Shown: positions 37,472 through 48,829, counted from the first letter of the stretch. The stretch is 64,000 nucleotides of DNA from Vibrio furnissii CIP 102972 (GCF_000176175.1 NZ_ACZP01000013.1:1291701-1355700), one strand, 5' to 3'. A program made the numbers and translations. The notes: generated by a model not told the origin, from the letters alone.

Positions 37472-38686
37472 ATGAATGGCGGACAAATAGGTAACGTAGA
37501 TCTAGTTAAACAGCTAAATAGCGCAGCGGTTTATCGATTAATTGACCAACAAGGGCCAATTTCTCGAATCCAAGTTGCCGATGTGAGTCAGCTTGCGCCA
37601 GCCAGCGTGACCAAAATTACCCGCCAACTTCTGGAACGCGGCCTCATTAAAGAGGTCGCGCAACAAGCTTCTACGGGAGGACGCCGTGCGATCTCCCTGA
37701 CGACGGAAGTGGAACCCTTTCACTCCGTCGCCGTACGTTTAGGGCGCGACTACATTCAGCTCAGCCTCTACAATTTGGGTGGCAAAGAGCTGGCTTCAGC
37801 GTCACACGAATTTCATTACACCCACCAGCCACAACTAATTGAAGGGCTGGTCACTCACCTAAAAGATTTCATTGAGCAGCAAAGCCAACTGATCGATCAA
37901 CTGATCGCCATTGGTGTTGCGCTGCCCGGTCTGGTCAACCCAGAAAATGGCGTGGTGGAATACATTCCAAACGTCGACGTCGATGCCTTGGCACTGGGTG
38001 ACATCATTCGCGATCACTTCCATGTGGAATGTTTCGTCGGCAACGACGTGCGCGGCATGGCACTCGCTGAACACTATTTTGGTGCCAGCCAAGACTGCCA
38101 AGACTCCATTTTGGTCAGCGTCCACCGCGGGACGGGGGCTGGGATCATCGTCAATGGCCAAGTGTTTCTAGGCTCCAACCGCAACGTTGGCGAAATCGGC
38201 CACATTCAAATCGATCCACTGGGCGAACAATGTCAATGCGGTAACTTTGGCTGTTTAGAAACAGTCGCCACCAACCCCGCCATCGTTGCGCGCGTCAAAA
38301 AGCTGATCGCCCAAGGATATGAATCCAGCCTTGCTGATTTAAAGACCATCACCATCGACGACATTTGCCAGCACGCCAATGCCGGCGATGAGCTGGCGAA
38401 GCAAGCCTTAGTGCGTGTGGGCAATCAACTCGGTAAAGCCATTGCCATCACCATTAACCTGTTTAACCCACAGAAAGTCGTGATTGCCGGTGAAGTCACC
38501 GAGTCACCAGACATCATTTTCCCGGCAATTTTGCGTAACGTGGAAAACCAATCGCTCAAAACATTCCATCGTCAATTGCCTATTGTGACCTCTCAAATCG
38601 ACAAGCAACCGACCCTTGGTGCGTTTGCGATGATCAAGCGGGCGATGCTAAATGGCGTACTGTTGCAAAAATTGCTTGAAGATTAA
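37472..38686 (+). CDS. nagC: NagC, ROK-family transcriptional repressor
   Basis: 404 residues: N-terminal winged helix (about 10-80, SRIQVADVSQLAPASVTKITRQLLERGLI) and a ROK/sugar-kinase-like domain binding GlcNAc-6-P. The ROK zinc motif CQCGNFGCLE is present (about 257-266). It represses nag and chitin-use genes until GlcNAc-6-P accumulates. It follows nagA directly, with a terminator immediately behind. Confidence 0.96.
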   Translation: MNGGQIGNVDLVKQLNSAAVYRLIDQQGPISRIQVADVSQLAPASVTKITRQLLERGLIKEVAQQASTGGRRAISLTTEVEPFHSVAVRLGRDYIQLSLYNLGGKELASASHEFHYTHQPQLIEGLVTHLKDFIEQQSQLIDQLIAIGVALPGLVNPENGVVEYIPNVDVDALALGDIIRDHFHVECFVGNDVRGMALAEHYFGASQDCQDSILVSVHRGTGAGIIVNGQVFLGSNRNVGEIGHIQIDPLGEQCQCGNFGCLETVATNPAIVARVKKLIAQGYESSLADLKTITIDDICQHANAGDELAKQALVRVGNQLGKAIAITINLFNPQKVVIAGEVTESPDIIFPAILRNVENQSLKTFHRQLPIVTSQIDKQPTLGAFAMIKRAMLNGVLLQKLLED

Positions 38687-38709
38687 CCAAGCGAATGTTC
38701 TATAATATT

Positions 38710-38744
38710 GGGCCGTATCTCACTGATGATACGGCCCTTTTTTA
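38710..38744 (+). terminator. Intrinsic terminator after nagC
   Basis: GGGCCGTATC / GATACGGCCC, then TTTTTTT. The next gene begins 24 bp downstream. Confidence 0.93.
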
Positions 38745-38767
38745 TTACATCAATTATAAGAAATATT

Positions 38768-40354
38768 ATGGATTTGATTCTTATCTCTGCAGCGTTCATC
38801 GTCGGCTTTGTGGCGCTGAAATGCCACCTCCCCCCCCTCGTCGGTTTCCTCATCGCAGGTTTTGGACTAAACCTGTATGGCTTCGAATCCAACGAGACCA
38901 TCGCCCTGCTGGCCGATCTCGGCGTCACCCTGATGCTGTTTACCATCGGCCTGAAATTGGATGTAAAAACTCTGCTTGAGAAAGAGATTTGGGCTGGCGC
39001 CACCCTGCACAACATCGTCTCAACCGCTATCTTTACGCTGGCGTTACTCGCCTTCAAGTTCCTGGGCTTGGATAGCCTGGCATCCGTACCATTAAGCAGT
39101 TTATTGCTCTTGGGGTTTGCGCTCTCCTTCTCCAGTACCGTGTTTGCCGTGAAGTCATTGCAAGAAAAGGGCGAAATGAACTCCACCTACGGCACGTTGG
39201 CCATCGGTATTTTGGTGATGCAGGACATCTTTGCAGTGGTTTTCTTAACTGCTTCAACTGGCAAGCTCCCTGAGTGGTACGCGATTGGCTTGTTTATCCT
39301 GCCATTTTTGCGCCCACTCTTCTTTGAATTGCTTGATTGGGTTGGCCATGGCGAAATGCTGATTCTGTTTGGCATTTTCCTCGCGTTGGTCGTCGGCGCA
39401 GGCTCCTTTGAACTGGTCGGAATGAAACCGGATCTGGGCGCCTTGATCCTTGGTATGATGCTGGCGAAGCATCGCAAGTCTTCTGAGCTATCAAAAGCAC
39501 TCTTCAATCTCAAAGAACTCTTTCTGGTGTGCTTTTTCCTCAATATTGGCCTGTCCGAAGAGCCGACCGCAACTGGGTTTATGCTGGCGCTGTTGCTGCT
39601 GATTTTGCTCCCCATCAAGGGCGCGATCTATTTCTGGGTGATCAACAAATTCCATTTTCGCGTACGCACCTCGCTACTTGCATCATTGTCGCTGTTTAAC
39701 TTCAGCGAATTTGGCCTCATCGTCGGTGGGCTGGCATTTAAGATGGGTTGGATCCCCGGTGACATATTGGTTGCTTTGGCGATTTCCGTACCCCTGTCGT
39801 TTATTTTGGCCGCCCCGCTGGGCCGTAAAGGCCACGCGATTTATCAGCACTCCTCTCAATGGTTCCAAGAACAGCTGCCAGAAGAACTCAATCAGCGCGA
39901 CAAACTGATCAATCCAGGCAACGCCCAAGTGTTGATTTTAGGCATGGGGCGTATCGGGACGGGCGCCTATGAAGAACTACGTCATCGCTATGGTCATATT
40001 TGTCTTGGCATTGAACTGCGAGAAGAGGCTGCCAGCGGCCATCGCGATGAAGGCCGCAACGTGATCAGCGGCGATGCCACAGATCCAGATTTTTGGGAAC
40101 GCATTTTAGATACCGGACAGGTCAAAATGATTCTGCTCGCCATGCCGCACCACCAAGCCAACCAGATCGCCTTGTCCTTGGTGAAAAAGCGCCAGTTTAA
40201 AGGCCAAATTGCAGCCATTGCTGAATATCCGGATCAAATGGACAACTTAATTGAAGAAGGCGCTCATGCCGCGTTCAACATTTATAGTGAGGCGGGCACG
40301 GGCTTCGCACGCCACGTCTGTGAACAGCTTAAACCCACCTTTATTCGCTATTAA
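38768..40354 (+). CDS. KefB/YbaL-like monovalent cation:proton antiporter with NAD-binding domain
   Basis: 528 residues. A CPA2-type membrane domain of about 12 helices (GVTLMLFTIGLKLDVKTLLEKE, SFSSTVFAVKSLQEKGEMNS, and so on), then a C-terminal TrkA-N/RCK Rossmann domain with GMGRIGTGAYEELRHRYG. I start at 38768 (MDLILISAAFIVGFVALKCHLPPLVGF); upstream codons would lie in the nagC terminator. It resembles Kef-type potassium efflux systems, but the glutathione-gating signature was not confirmed and there is no KefF/KefG partner next door, so gating and exact substrate (K+ most likely) are open. Confidence 0.85.
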   Translation: MDLILISAAFIVGFVALKCHLPPLVGFLIAGFGLNLYGFESNETIALLADLGVTLMLFTIGLKLDVKTLLEKEIWAGATLHNIVSTAIFTLALLAFKFLGLDSLASVPLSSLLLLGFALSFSSTVFAVKSLQEKGEMNSTYGTLAIGILVMQDIFAVVFLTASTGKLPEWYAIGLFILPFLRPLFFELLDWVGHGEMLILFGIFLALVVGAGSFELVGMKPDLGALILGMMLAKHRKSSELSKALFNLKELFLVCFFLNIGLSEEPTATGFMLALLLLILLPIKGAIYFWVINKFHFRVRTSLLASLSLFNFSEFGLIVGGLAFKMGWIPGDILVALAISVPLSFILAAPLGRKGHAIYQHSSQWFQEQLPEELNQRDKLINPGNAQVLILGMGRIGTGAYEELRHRYGHICLGIELREEAASGHRDEGRNVISGDATDPDFWERILDTGQVKMILLAMPHHQANQIALSLVKKRQFKGQIAAIAEYPDQMDNLIEEGAHAAFNIYSEAGTGFARHVCEQLKPTFIRY

Positions 40355-40364
40355 TCAAACACAA

Positions 40365-40392
40365 ACAGGGGCTTCGGCCTCTGTTCTTCTTT
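40365..40392 (+). terminator. Terminator-like hairpin after the KefB-like gene
   Basis: ACAGGGGC-TTCG-GCCTCTGT (a UUCG tetraloop stem with one G-T pair) followed by TCTTCTTTG, a broken T run. Confidence 0.7.
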
Positions 40393-40572
40393 GTCTTTCG
40401 CTTACATTTACGCCAGAAATTAGAAAACATTCACTCATTTGCCGTTATTTTTAAATGATGTTTAATAGACAACGATTTCTTTAAATTTTTTAATAGTTAT
40501 GGGTTGCCTTTTTTAATCAAAATGGCAAATTGGAGTCATCTGATTAAAACTCGTCTAATTAAGGAAAGTTGT

Positions 40573-42237
40573 ATGTGTTCTATCTTTGGCATTTTAGACA
40601 TTAAAAGTGACGCCGCCGCACTTCGCCCTGTGGCTTTGGAAATGTCTAAAAAACTTCGTCACCGTGGCCCGGACTGGTCAGGTATCTACACATCAGACCG
40701 CGCGATTCTTGCTCACGAACGTCTGGCTATCGTAGGCCTGAATAGCGGCGCGCAGCCTCTGTACAGCCCAGATAGAAAACTCATCCTTGCTGTGAATGGC
40801 GAGATTTACAACCACAAAGAGATTCGTGCACGTTACGCGGGCAAATACGAGTTCCAAACCGATTCAGACTGTGAAGTGATTCTGGCCCTGTATCAAGATA
40901 AAGGTGCTGACCTTTTAGAAGAGTTGAACGGTATTTTCGCTTTCGTTCTCTACGATGAAGAAAAAGACGAGTATCTGATCGGCCGCGACCACATTGGGAT
41001 TATCCCGCTGTACCAAGGCCACGACGAGCACGGTAACTACTACGTCGCATCCGAGATGAAAGCACTGGTTCCGGTTTGTAAAACCATCAGCGAATTTCCT
41101 CCAGGTTGTTCATTCAGTTCGAAAGATGCAGAACCAACACGTTACTACACCCGTGATTGGTACGAATTCGATGCGGTGAAAGACAACGTCACCAGCAAAG
41201 AAGATCTGACCAAAGCATTGGAAGATGCGGTGAAACGTCAATTGATGACCGACGTACCTTACGGTGTTTTGCTGTCAGGTGGCTTGGACTCATCCATTAC
41301 CTCTGCGATTGCAAAACGCTTTGCGGCGATGCGTATTGAAGATGACGAGAAATCAGCGGCCTGGTGGCCACAATTGCACTCGTTTGCCATTGGCTTGGAA
41401 GGCGCACCCGATCTGAAAGCGGCACGTGAAGTCGCAGACAAACTGGGCACGGTTCACCACGAGATGACCTACACCGTGCAAGAAGGTCTGGATGCGATTC
41501 GCGACGTGATTTATCACATCGAGACGTACGACGTGACCACGATTCGCGCATCCACACCCATGTTCCTGATGGGGCGTAAAATCAAAGCGATGGGGATCAA
41601 AATGGTTCTCTCTGGCGAAGGCGCGGATGAAATCTTCGGGGGTTACCTGTACTTCCACAAAGCACCAAACGCAAAAGAGTTCCACGAAGAGACAGTACGT
41701 AAGCTGTTGGCTTTGAACATGTTCGACTGTGCTCGTGCGAACAAATCTCTCGCAGCTTGGGGCGTTGAAGGTCGCGTCCCATTCCTTGACAAAGAGTTCA
41801 TTGATGTCGCAATGCGTCTCAACCCAGCAGACAAAATGTGCGGTAACGGGAAGATGGAAAAACACGTGCTGCGTGAATGCTTCCAACACTACCTACCAGA
41901 TTCCATCGCATGGCGTCAAAAAGAGCAGTTCTCTGACGGCGTTGGCTACAACTGGATTGACACACTAAAAGCAACTGCAGAAGCGAAAGTCACTGACCAG
42001 CAGATGGAAACGGCGAAATTCCGTTTCCCTTACAACACGCCAACCACCAAAGAAGGTTACGTGTACCGTGAGATTTTTGAAGAGCTATTCCCGCTGGAAT
42101 CTGCAGCGCGCTGTGTCCCTGGCGGCCCTTCAGTGGCTTGCTCGTCCGCAAAAGCCATTGAGTGGGATGAATCATTCAAAAACTGCATCGACCCATCAGG
42201 CCGCGCAGTCAAAGCGGTTCACAACGAAGCTTACTAA
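40573..42237 (+). CDS. asnB: AsnB, asparagine synthetase B (glutamine-hydrolysing)
   Basis: 554 residues. I start at 40573 so that the catalytic glutaminase Cys2 follows the initiator Met (MCSIFGILD). The N-terminal nucleophile glutaminase domain (RHRGPDWSG, NGEIYNH) is followed by the synthetase domain with its ATP P-loop LLSGGLDSSI and GEGADEIFGGY. Makes asparagine from aspartate using glutamine and ATP. AAGGA precedes the ATG. It is monocistronic, with its terminator shared with convergent rfaH. Confidence 0.97.
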   Translation: MCSIFGILDIKSDAAALRPVALEMSKKLRHRGPDWSGIYTSDRAILAHERLAIVGLNSGAQPLYSPDRKLILAVNGEIYNHKEIRARYAGKYEFQTDSDCEVILALYQDKGADLLEELNGIFAFVLYDEEKDEYLIGRDHIGIIPLYQGHDEHGNYYVASEMKALVPVCKTISEFPPGCSFSSKDAEPTRYYTRDWYEFDAVKDNVTSKEDLTKALEDAVKRQLMTDVPYGVLLSGGLDSSITSAIAKRFAAMRIEDDEKSAAWWPQLHSFAIGLEGAPDLKAAREVADKLGTVHHEMTYTVQEGLDAIRDVIYHIETYDVTTIRASTPMFLMGRKIKAMGIKMVLSGEGADEIFGGYLYFHKAPNAKEFHEETVRKLLALNMFDCARANKSLAAWGVEGRVPFLDKEFIDVAMRLNPADKMCGNGKMEKHVLRECFQHYLPDSIAWRQKEQFSDGVGYNWIDTLKATAEAKVTDQQMETAKFRFPYNTPTTKEGYVYREIFEELFPLESAARCVPGGPSVACSSAKAIEWDESFKNCIDPSGRAVKAVHNEAY

Positions 42238-42256
42238 CTGAACACAAAACCATCAC

Positions 42257-42283
42257 AAAAAAGGCGCATCAAGCGCCTTTTTT
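42257..42283. terminator. Bidirectional terminator between asnB and rfaH
   Basis: AAAAAAGGCGC / GCGCCTTTTTTT, loop ATCAA. Confidence 0.92.
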
Positions 42284-42335
42284 CATATTTTTCATATGCC
42301 ATGATCGTGCGCAGCAAGCGCACTGAACCTACGTT

Positions 42336-42836
42336 TCAATCATTGAGATCCAAGTGCTTATTCTCAATACTCATCGGAACAGATTGGCTGAGCATTTTCA
42401 CCAGCATAATCGAACGCGTTTCGCCATCAGGCTGTTGATAAATCGCCTTCAAACCACAAAACTGGCCACTCTTGACTTCGATTTCCTGACCGCGAACCGG
42501 CATTTTCGCATCAGAGACGTCATCAAGATGTGTACTGAGCTGTTTCAGCTCGTAAATCAAATCCCCTTGCAACTCCTTCGGCTCGGCACCAAAACGGATG
42601 AAGTCGGTCACACCTCGTGTCGAGCGCACCGTGGTAAAAGTCGGCCCCTGATTAAAATCAAAACGCACAAACATATAAGAGGGAAACAACGGTTCTTTGA
42701 CCATTTGGCGTTTTCCGCGCAATATCTTTTCCACCTCAATTTCAGGATAAAAGCATTCAACCCCTTGATTTTCAAGGTGTGCTTTCGCTCTGCGTTGTTC
42801 TCCTCGTTTACAATACAGCAAATACCAACGTTTCAT
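42336..42836 (-). CDS. rfaH: RfaH, NusG-like transcription/translation regulator
   Basis: 166 residues. NusG-like N-terminal domain (RWYLLYCKRGEQRRAKAHLENQGVECFYP) that grips RNA polymerase at ops sites, and a C-terminal KOW domain that refolds to recruit ribosomes (VRGQEIEVKSGQFCGLKAIYQQPDG). It relieves polarity in long operons for surface polysaccharide and other envelope products. Complete; its own promoter must lie in the 400-bp gap shared with the peptide transporter. Confidence 0.95.
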   Translation of the reverse strand: MKRWYLLYCKRGEQRRAKAHLENQGVECFYPEIEVEKILRGKRQMVKEPLFPSYMFVRFDFNQGPTFTTVRSTRGVTDFIRFGAEPKELQGDLIYELKQLSTHLDDVSDAKMPVRGQEIEVKSGQFCGLKAIYQQPDGETRSIMLVKMLSQSVPMSIENKHLDLND

Positions 42837-43237
42837 TTTCCATCAACTCTTTTCTAATCCAGCAGCCATTCTTGGGCAAAATGAGCTGCATAAAATCCAC
42901 TTTGAGATCTGTAACATGCATAACGCAAATTGTAACCAATTATGAAAAATTAGATTTCACAAACAATTAACGCATTTCCATTTGGTCAATGTCTTGTTTT
43001 TCAATCAGTTATAACAATAAGTTTAATAAACAACCAAATCGTCCTATTGCAGGCTTATCACCTTGGATGTATACGTAACTGCCGAATAAAAAACCTTAAT
43101 GCATTGCATTAACCAAAATAATACTCTTAACGAGAATTTATAACATACAACCCGACCTCGTCAGGCACATCGTATTCAATCGCGGTCAACAGATCCGAAC
43201 GTCACGCCGACACGGGTTAGATTACAGGAAGCTCTTT
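42837..43237. other. Intergenic region rfaH / peptide transporter
   Basis: 401 bp, AT-rich on the rfaH side. The promoters of both divergent genes should be here. I found no ops element, no clear -35/-10 pair of good spacing and no palindrome worth naming; an ACGGGTTAGATTACAGGAAG stretch supplies the ribosome site for the transporter. Confidence 0.4.
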
Positions 43238-44725
43238 ATGTCAGACTTGAATATATTCAAGCAACCTAAATCATTCTATCTGATTTTCTCTATCGAATTC
43301 TGGGAACGTTTCGGTTTTTACGGGATGCAAGCCATTCTGACCGTTTACCTCGTAAAAATCTTGGGAATGGATGAGTCGTCATCGTTTGTGCTGTTTGGTG
43401 CTTTTTCTGCGCTTGTGTATGGCTTCGTTGCAGCAGGCGGCTGGATTGGTGACAAAGTCATTGGGACCAAGCGTGCCATTACTTTAGGCGCCATTATCCT
43501 GATGGTTGGCTACGTGCTACTGGGCATTTCCACCTCTGGGGCGCATCTGGGCGGAAAAACGCTGATTTATGTCGCAATGGGCTTTATCACCGTGGGTAAC
43601 GGCCTATTTAAAGCAAACCCATCGAGCTTACTGGCTAAAGTTTACCCTGAGAACGACCCTCGCCTTGATGGTGCCTTCACCATGTACTACATGGCCGTCA
43701 ACCTCGGATCATTCTTCTCGATGATCATCACCCCGATTGTGGCTGAGCGTGCGGGTTACGGTTTGGCGTTTGGCGTCAGTGCGATTGGTCTCGCCATTAC
43801 TGTGGTGAACTTCATGATCTGCCAACGCATGTTGAAAAATGTCGGCTCACCGGCTGACCTGAAACCGGTCAACAAAGGTTACCTGCTGGCGGTTACAGTG
43901 GGTTCCGTGATTGTGAGCTTTGTCTGTAGCTACCTACTACAAAACTTGATGCTGGCACACGCCATTCTGGTTGTGGCAGGTCTTATCATTGTGAGCTTCT
44001 ACTTTAAAGAAGCGTTCTCGATTAGCGGCATCGAACGTCAGAAGATGTTGGTGGCCTTTATCCTGATGCTGCAAGGGATTGTGTTCTTCGTCCTGTACTT
44101 CCAAATGCCAACCTCACTGAACTTCTTTGCGATTCACAACGTGAGCCATGACATTTTCGGCATCAACGTTGAACCCGAGCAGTTCCAAGCGCTGAACCCA
44201 TTCTGGATCATGCTGGCCAGCCCAGTATTGGCGATGGTGTACGGCCGATTGGGCGAACGCCTAGCAATGCCGTTCAAGTTCGCCATCGGTATGGGCCTGT
44301 GTGCGCTGTCATTCCTGATCCTGTCTTGGGGCGCCAACTTTGCCAATGCCGAAGGCATCATCAGTTCAAACTGGCTGATCCTGTGCTACGCCTTCCAATC
44401 TATCGGCGAGCTGCTGGTTTCTGGTTTGGGCCTAGCCATGGTTGCTCAACTGGTTCCACAACGCATGATGGGCTTCGCGATGGGGATGTGGTTCCTGACT
44501 TCAGCCACTGCAGCGGTTATCGCAGGCTGGGTTGCAAGTTTGACGTCCGTACCGTCACACATTGCTTCATCAACAGAGTCACTGGCCATTTACAGTGACG
44601 TGTTTGGTAAGATTGGTTACGCAACAGCGATCATTACCGTGCTGACCTTCATCATTGCGCCAAAACTGACCAAGATTTGTCGCGGTGAAAACAGTGACGC
44701 GGTACTGGAAACAGCGCAAGCGTAA
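43238..44725 (+). CDS. POT-family proton-coupled di/tripeptide transporter (Dtp)
   Basis: 495 residues, about 14 hydrophobic helices. The POT signature ExxERFxYYG is present as EFWERFGFYGMQ (about 20-31), and the second family region GGWIGDKVIGTKRAITLGA follows. A mid-protein NPFWIMLASPVLAM matches the PTR2 region. Takes up di- and tripeptides with protons. Closest to the DtpA/TppB or DtpB branch, which I cannot separate by eye, so no symbol is given. Ends in a terminator shared with convergent hemH. Confidence 0.93.
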   Translation: MSDLNIFKQPKSFYLIFSIEFWERFGFYGMQAILTVYLVKILGMDESSSFVLFGAFSALVYGFVAAGGWIGDKVIGTKRAITLGAIILMVGYVLLGISTSGAHLGGKTLIYVAMGFITVGNGLFKANPSSLLAKVYPENDPRLDGAFTMYYMAVNLGSFFSMIITPIVAERAGYGLAFGVSAIGLAITVVNFMICQRMLKNVGSPADLKPVNKGYLLAVTVGSVIVSFVCSYLLQNLMLAHAILVVAGLIIVSFYFKEAFSISGIERQKMLVAFILMLQGIVFFVLYFQMPTSLNFFAIHNVSHDIFGINVEPEQFQALNPFWIMLASPVLAMVYGRLGERLAMPFKFAIGMGLCALSFLILSWGANFANAEGIISSNWLILCYAFQSIGELLVSGLGLAMVAQLVPQRMMGFAMGMWFLTSATAAVIAGWVASLTSVPSHIASSTESLAIYSDVFGKIGYATAIITVLTFIIAPKLTKICRGENSDAVLETAQA

Positions 44726-44744
44726 TTGGCAATAAGACATGACG

Positions 44745-44775
44745 AAAAAGCCTCAGCAATCGCTGAGGCTTTTTT
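44745..44775. terminator. Bidirectional terminator between the peptide transporter and hemH
   Basis: AAAAAGCCTCAGC / GCTGAGGCTTTTTT, 4-nt loop. Confidence 0.93.
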
Positions 44776-44802
44776 ATGGGTCGAGAACCGCGTGATGCGA
44801 TG

Positions 44803-45765
44803 CTAAAGCATCTCTTCCACCAGAGCCGCCATCATCTGAATGTGGCTTGCAGAATCGTTCAGACATTCGATGTAATGAAACGCTTCACCCCCAGCATGCA
44901 GGAAGATCTCCTGATTTTGTTCCGAAATTTCTTCGAGCGTTTCTAAACAATCGACAGAGAATGCCGGGCAGAGAATATCGAGTTTTTTGATCCCTTTCGC
45001 CGGTAAAGCTGCCATGGTTTTGTCCGTGTACGGCTGTAACCACTCTTCTTTCCCAAATTGAGATTGATAGGTCATCATCACCTGTTCGTCGCTCAGCCCC
45101 AACTCTGCGGCCAGCAGGCGCGTGGTCTCTGCACAGTGCTGCGGATACACATCGCCATTCTCAGCATAACGTTGAGGAATGCCGTGATAAGAACACACTA
45201 ACAAGTCGCCCTGCCCGTTTTGCTGCCATGAATGACGAACTTTTTCTGCCAACGCTTGGATGTACAGTGGATGATTATGGTAATCACGCACAAAATGCAA
45301 TTCAGGCACCAAAGCAACGCGCTTCATTGCTTTGGCCAAACCATCAAACACCGCCGCGGTCGTGGTGCCGGAATACTGCGGATAGAGCGGTAATACAATG
45401 ATCGATTCCACGCCCTGTTGTTGTAGTCGTTCAATGCCCTGTTGCAGGCTCGGCTCACCATAAGTCATCCCCAATTCAACCGGCTGATTGAGCAGTTGCG
45501 CCAATCCGGCTTGTTGCCGTTTGGAATACACCATCAACGGCGATCCCTCATCCATCCAAATGCTTTGGTACAGTTTGGCGACTTTGGGCGAACGAATGGG
45601 CAGAATGATGCCATGCAGAATTGGACACCATAACCAACGGCTCATGTCGACCACACGCGGGTCGTGAAGAAATTCACCAAGAAAGCGTTTAACCGCTGGC
45701 GCCGTCGGCGCGTCTGGGGTGCCGAGGTTGGCTAACAAGACACCGTATTTTTTGTTTTTTTGCAT
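44803..45765 (-). CDS. hemH: HemH, ferrochelatase
   Basis: 320 residues. Inserts Fe2+ into protoporphyrin IX, the last heme step. The active-site His is in [13 protein letters not shown] (SxHGxP) and the conserved Glu in the C-terminal [15 protein letters not shown] start at 45765 ([21 protein letters not shown]), preceded by AGGAAA; a Met 13 codons upstream adds a non-conserved extension. Paralogues exist in many vibrios, so an elsewhere-encoded second copy is possible. Confidence 0.95.
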   Translation of the reverse strand: MQKNKKYGVLLANLGTPDAPTAPAVKRFLGEFLHDPRVVDMSRWLWCPILHGIILPIRSPKVAKLYQSIWMDEGSPLMVYSKRQQAGLAQLLNQPVELGMTYGEPSLQQGIERLQQQGVESIIVLPLYPQYSGTTTAAVFDGLAKAMKRVALVPELHFVRDYHNHPLYIQALAEKVRHSWQQNGQGDLLVCSYHGIPQRYAENGDVYPQHCAETTRLLAAELGLSDEQVMMTYQSQFGKEEWLQPYTDKTMAALPAKGIKKLDILCPAFSVDCLETLEEISEQNQEIFLHAGGEAFHYIECLNDSASHIQMMAALVEEML

Positions 45766-45895
45766 AGTTTCCTGTCGGATTGTTGTCATCGGCTGCGAGA
45801 GCATGCAGCAAAGAGGCGCGCGGCTGAATCAGGCCGCGCATCACCTCATCATCAAAGGATGGTTCTTTTACGCGAACATCACGGAAAAAATTCAT

Positions 45896-45920
45896 AAAAA
45901 AAGCGACCTTACGGTCGCTT
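45896..45920 (-). terminator. Intrinsic terminator after adk
   Basis: Minus strand AGCGACC / GGTCGCT with a 4-nt loop, followed by TTTTTTT. Confidence 0.9.
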
Positions 45921-45965
45921 CACTATAACAAAATTATTGAAAATTTTGATAATAGGTATTGTCTA

Positions 45966-46622
<657 letters not shown>

Positions 46623-46636
46623 TTAGAAATGATATT

Positions 46637-46720
46637 TATACCGAAGCTCACAGTTTCCCTCTGCTTCGAGACGGTAAGTTTCGGTATAAGGAGACCAATA
46701 CAGTTTGCGCCGGCAAACTG
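46637..46720 (-). promoter_or_regulatory. Inverted repeats in the adk leader
   Basis: TATACCGAA (46637-46645) pairs perfectly with TTCGGTATA (46680-46688) across 34 bp, and CAGTTTGC / GCAAACTG (46701-46720) forms a compact 8-bp hairpin just upstream. Both lie 27-110 bp before the adk start and would form a structured 5' leader or paired operator. I do not recognise the element. The remaining 46721-46886 shows nothing else. Confidence 0.5.
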
Positions 46721-46886
46721 GCGTGCAAAAATACACGGGTTGGTAGTGACATTCAAGTTTGCGATTCTATCATAGAAAATCGCCGTTCCGACGAAACTAA
46801 GACTAAAGAATGCCCACCTGAGCGAAATTTCTCAGCATTTGCACGAAAGAACGCGTCAGTTCACATCGTGCAAAACAAAGCCCAAG

Positions 46887-46914
46887 AAAAAAGCTCGCAT
46901 GATGCGAGCTTTTT
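46887..46914 (-). terminator. Intrinsic terminator after htpG
   Basis: Minus strand AAAAAGCTCGCATC / GATGCGAGCTTTTTT. Confidence 0.93.
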
Positions 46915-46921
46915 CATCGTG

Positions 46922-48829
46922 TTATTCCACCTTGGTCAAAAGCTGGTTGATGGCAGTAACAAACTGCGATGGATCTTCCATCGAGCCGCGTTCCGCCAAC
47001 ATTGCCTGACCGAGTAAAACTTCAACCCAACGACCAAACGCCGCTTGATCCGGCTCATCAGCCATGTGTTTGACCATCGCGTGTTCTGGGTTAATTTCCA
47101 GAATGTACTTCACTTCCGGTACCGCCTGACCCGCTGCCGCCAGCAGTTTGGCCATTTGCGTCCCCATTTCAAAATCATCGGTGACCACAACGGCCGGCGT
47201 TGAAGCCAACTTGAATGTGGTGCGCACATCTTTAACCCGCTCGCCGAGATACTCTTTCACGCGTTCAACAACGGATTTAAATTCCTGTTCGGTTTCTTTG
47301 TGTTTCTCTTTTTCCGCTTCGTCTTCAAACTTGCTCAGATCCAAGCCCGCTTTGGTGATGGACTGGAACTGTTTGCCATCAAACTCGGTCAGGTAGTTCA
47401 TCAACCACTCATCGATGCGATCGTACATCAGGATCACTTCAATGCCTTTGGCTTTAAACTGCTCCAAGTGCGGGCTGTTTTTCGCCGCGTTGTAGCTGTC
47501 GGCAGTGAGATAGTAAATTTTCTCTTGGCCTTCTTTCATGCGCTCAATATACGCACTCAAGCTCACATTTTGTTCGGCAGCATCGTTGTGGGTTGATGCA
47601 AAACGCAGCAAACCTGCGACTTTCTCACGATTGGCAAAATCTTCCGCCGGGCCTTCTTTTAGCACCATGCCGAACTCTTTCCAAAAGCCCAGATATTTCT
47701 CGGCATCGTTCGAGGCCATGCGTTCAAGCATGGTCAATACACGCTTGGTGCACGCATTGCGCAGCGATTGCGTGATCTTGTTGTCTTGCAGAATTTCACG
47801 TGACACGTTGAGCGGCAAATCGTTCGAATCGATCAAGCCACGCACGAAACGCAGGTAAGACGGCATAAACTGTTCCGCGTCATCCATGATGAACACACGT
47901 TGCACATACAGTTTCAAACCATGTTTATGATCGCGGTTGTACATGTCCCACGGCGCTTTGGCTGGAATGTACAACAAGCTGGTGTAATCGTTTTTACCTT
48001 CGACTTTGTTGTGGCTCCACGCCAGTGGCTCTGCAAAGTCATGCGACACGTGTTTGTAGAACTCTTGGTACTCTTCATCGGTGATGTCAGATTTCGAACG
48101 CGTCCACAATGCCTGTGCTTTGTTGATCTGCTCCCATCGGGTCTCACCGGTCTCTTTCCCTTCGTCATCCAATACGTTGGATTGAATGTAAACCGGGATC
48201 CCGATGTGATCGGAGTACTTTGAAATCACATCACGTAAACGCCATTCGGACAGGAATTCTTTGCCTTCTTCACGCAGGTGCAAAATGATATCAGTCCCGC
48301 GTGATGCCTTAGAAATGGTCTCAATCGTGTACTCCCCTTCACCTTGAGAGAACCATTGCACGGCTTCATCGGTTGCTAAACCTGCGGCACGCGTGCGCAC
48401 GGTGACGGCATCAGCCACGATAAATGCCGAGTAAAAACCCACCCCGAACTGACCGATCAGTTGCGAATCTTTAGATTGTTCTTCGGACAATTTTGAGAAA
48501 AATTCAGCCGTCCCCGACTTCGCAATTGTCCCCAGATGCTCAATGACATCGTCTCGGCTCATTCCGATACCGTTGTCAGAAATGGTGAGGGTGTTGGCTT
48601 CGGCATCAAACGACAGTTTCACGCCCAAATCGGCATCACCGTCATACAATTCAGGGGCCGACAACGCTTGAAAACGCAGCTTGTCCGCCGCGTCTGAGGC
48701 GTTAGATATCAACTCGCGCAGAAAGATTTCTTTGTTGGAATACAGCGAGTGAATCATCAGATGAAGTAGTTGCTTAACTTCAGATTGAAAACCACGCGTT
48801 TCTTTGTTTGTCATTGCAGTTTCGCTCAT
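46922..48829 (-). CDS. htpG: HtpG, Hsp90-family chaperone
   Basis: 635 residues. The GHKL ATPase N-terminal domain carries [14 protein letters not shown] (Asn/Asp of the Bergerat fold), ISDNGIGMS and [15 protein letters not shown]; the middle and C-terminal dimerisation domains are complete. Heat-shock chaperone. It is divergent from toxR, the conserved Vibrio arrangement in which heat-shock transcription of htpG has been proposed to reduce toxR expression. I could not place a convincing sigma-32 promoter. A second Met at residue 6 is a possible start. Confidence 0.98.
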   Translation of the reverse strand: MSETAMTNKETRGFQSEVKQLLHLMIHSLYSNKEIFLRELISNASDAADKLRFQALSAPELYDGDADLGVKLSFDAEANTLTISDNGIGMSRDDVIEHLGTIAKSGTAEFFSKLSEEQSKDSQLIGQFGVGFYSAFIVADAVTVRTRAAGLATDEAVQWFSQGEGEYTIETISKASRGTDIILHLREEGKEFLSEWRLRDVISKYSDHIGIPVYIQSNVLDDEGKETGETRWEQINKAQALWTRSKSDITDEEYQEFYKHVSHDFAEPLAWSHNKVEGKNDYTSLLYIPAKAPWDMYNRDHKHGLKLYVQRVFIMDDAEQFMPSYLRFVRGLIDSNDLPLNVSREILQDNKITQSLRNACTKRVLTMLERMASNDAEKYLGFWKEFGMVLKEGPAEDFANREKVAGLLRFASTHNDAAEQNVSLSAYIERMKEGQEKIYYLTADSYNAAKNSPHLEQFKAKGIEVILMYDRIDEWLMNYLTEFDGKQFQSITKAGLDLSKFEDEAEKEKHKETEQEFKSVVERVKEYLGERVKDVRTTFKLASTPAVVVTDDFEMGTQMAKLLAAAGQAVPEVKYILEINPEHAMVKHMADEPDQAAFGRWVEVLLGQAMLAERGSMEDPSQFVTAINQLLTKVE

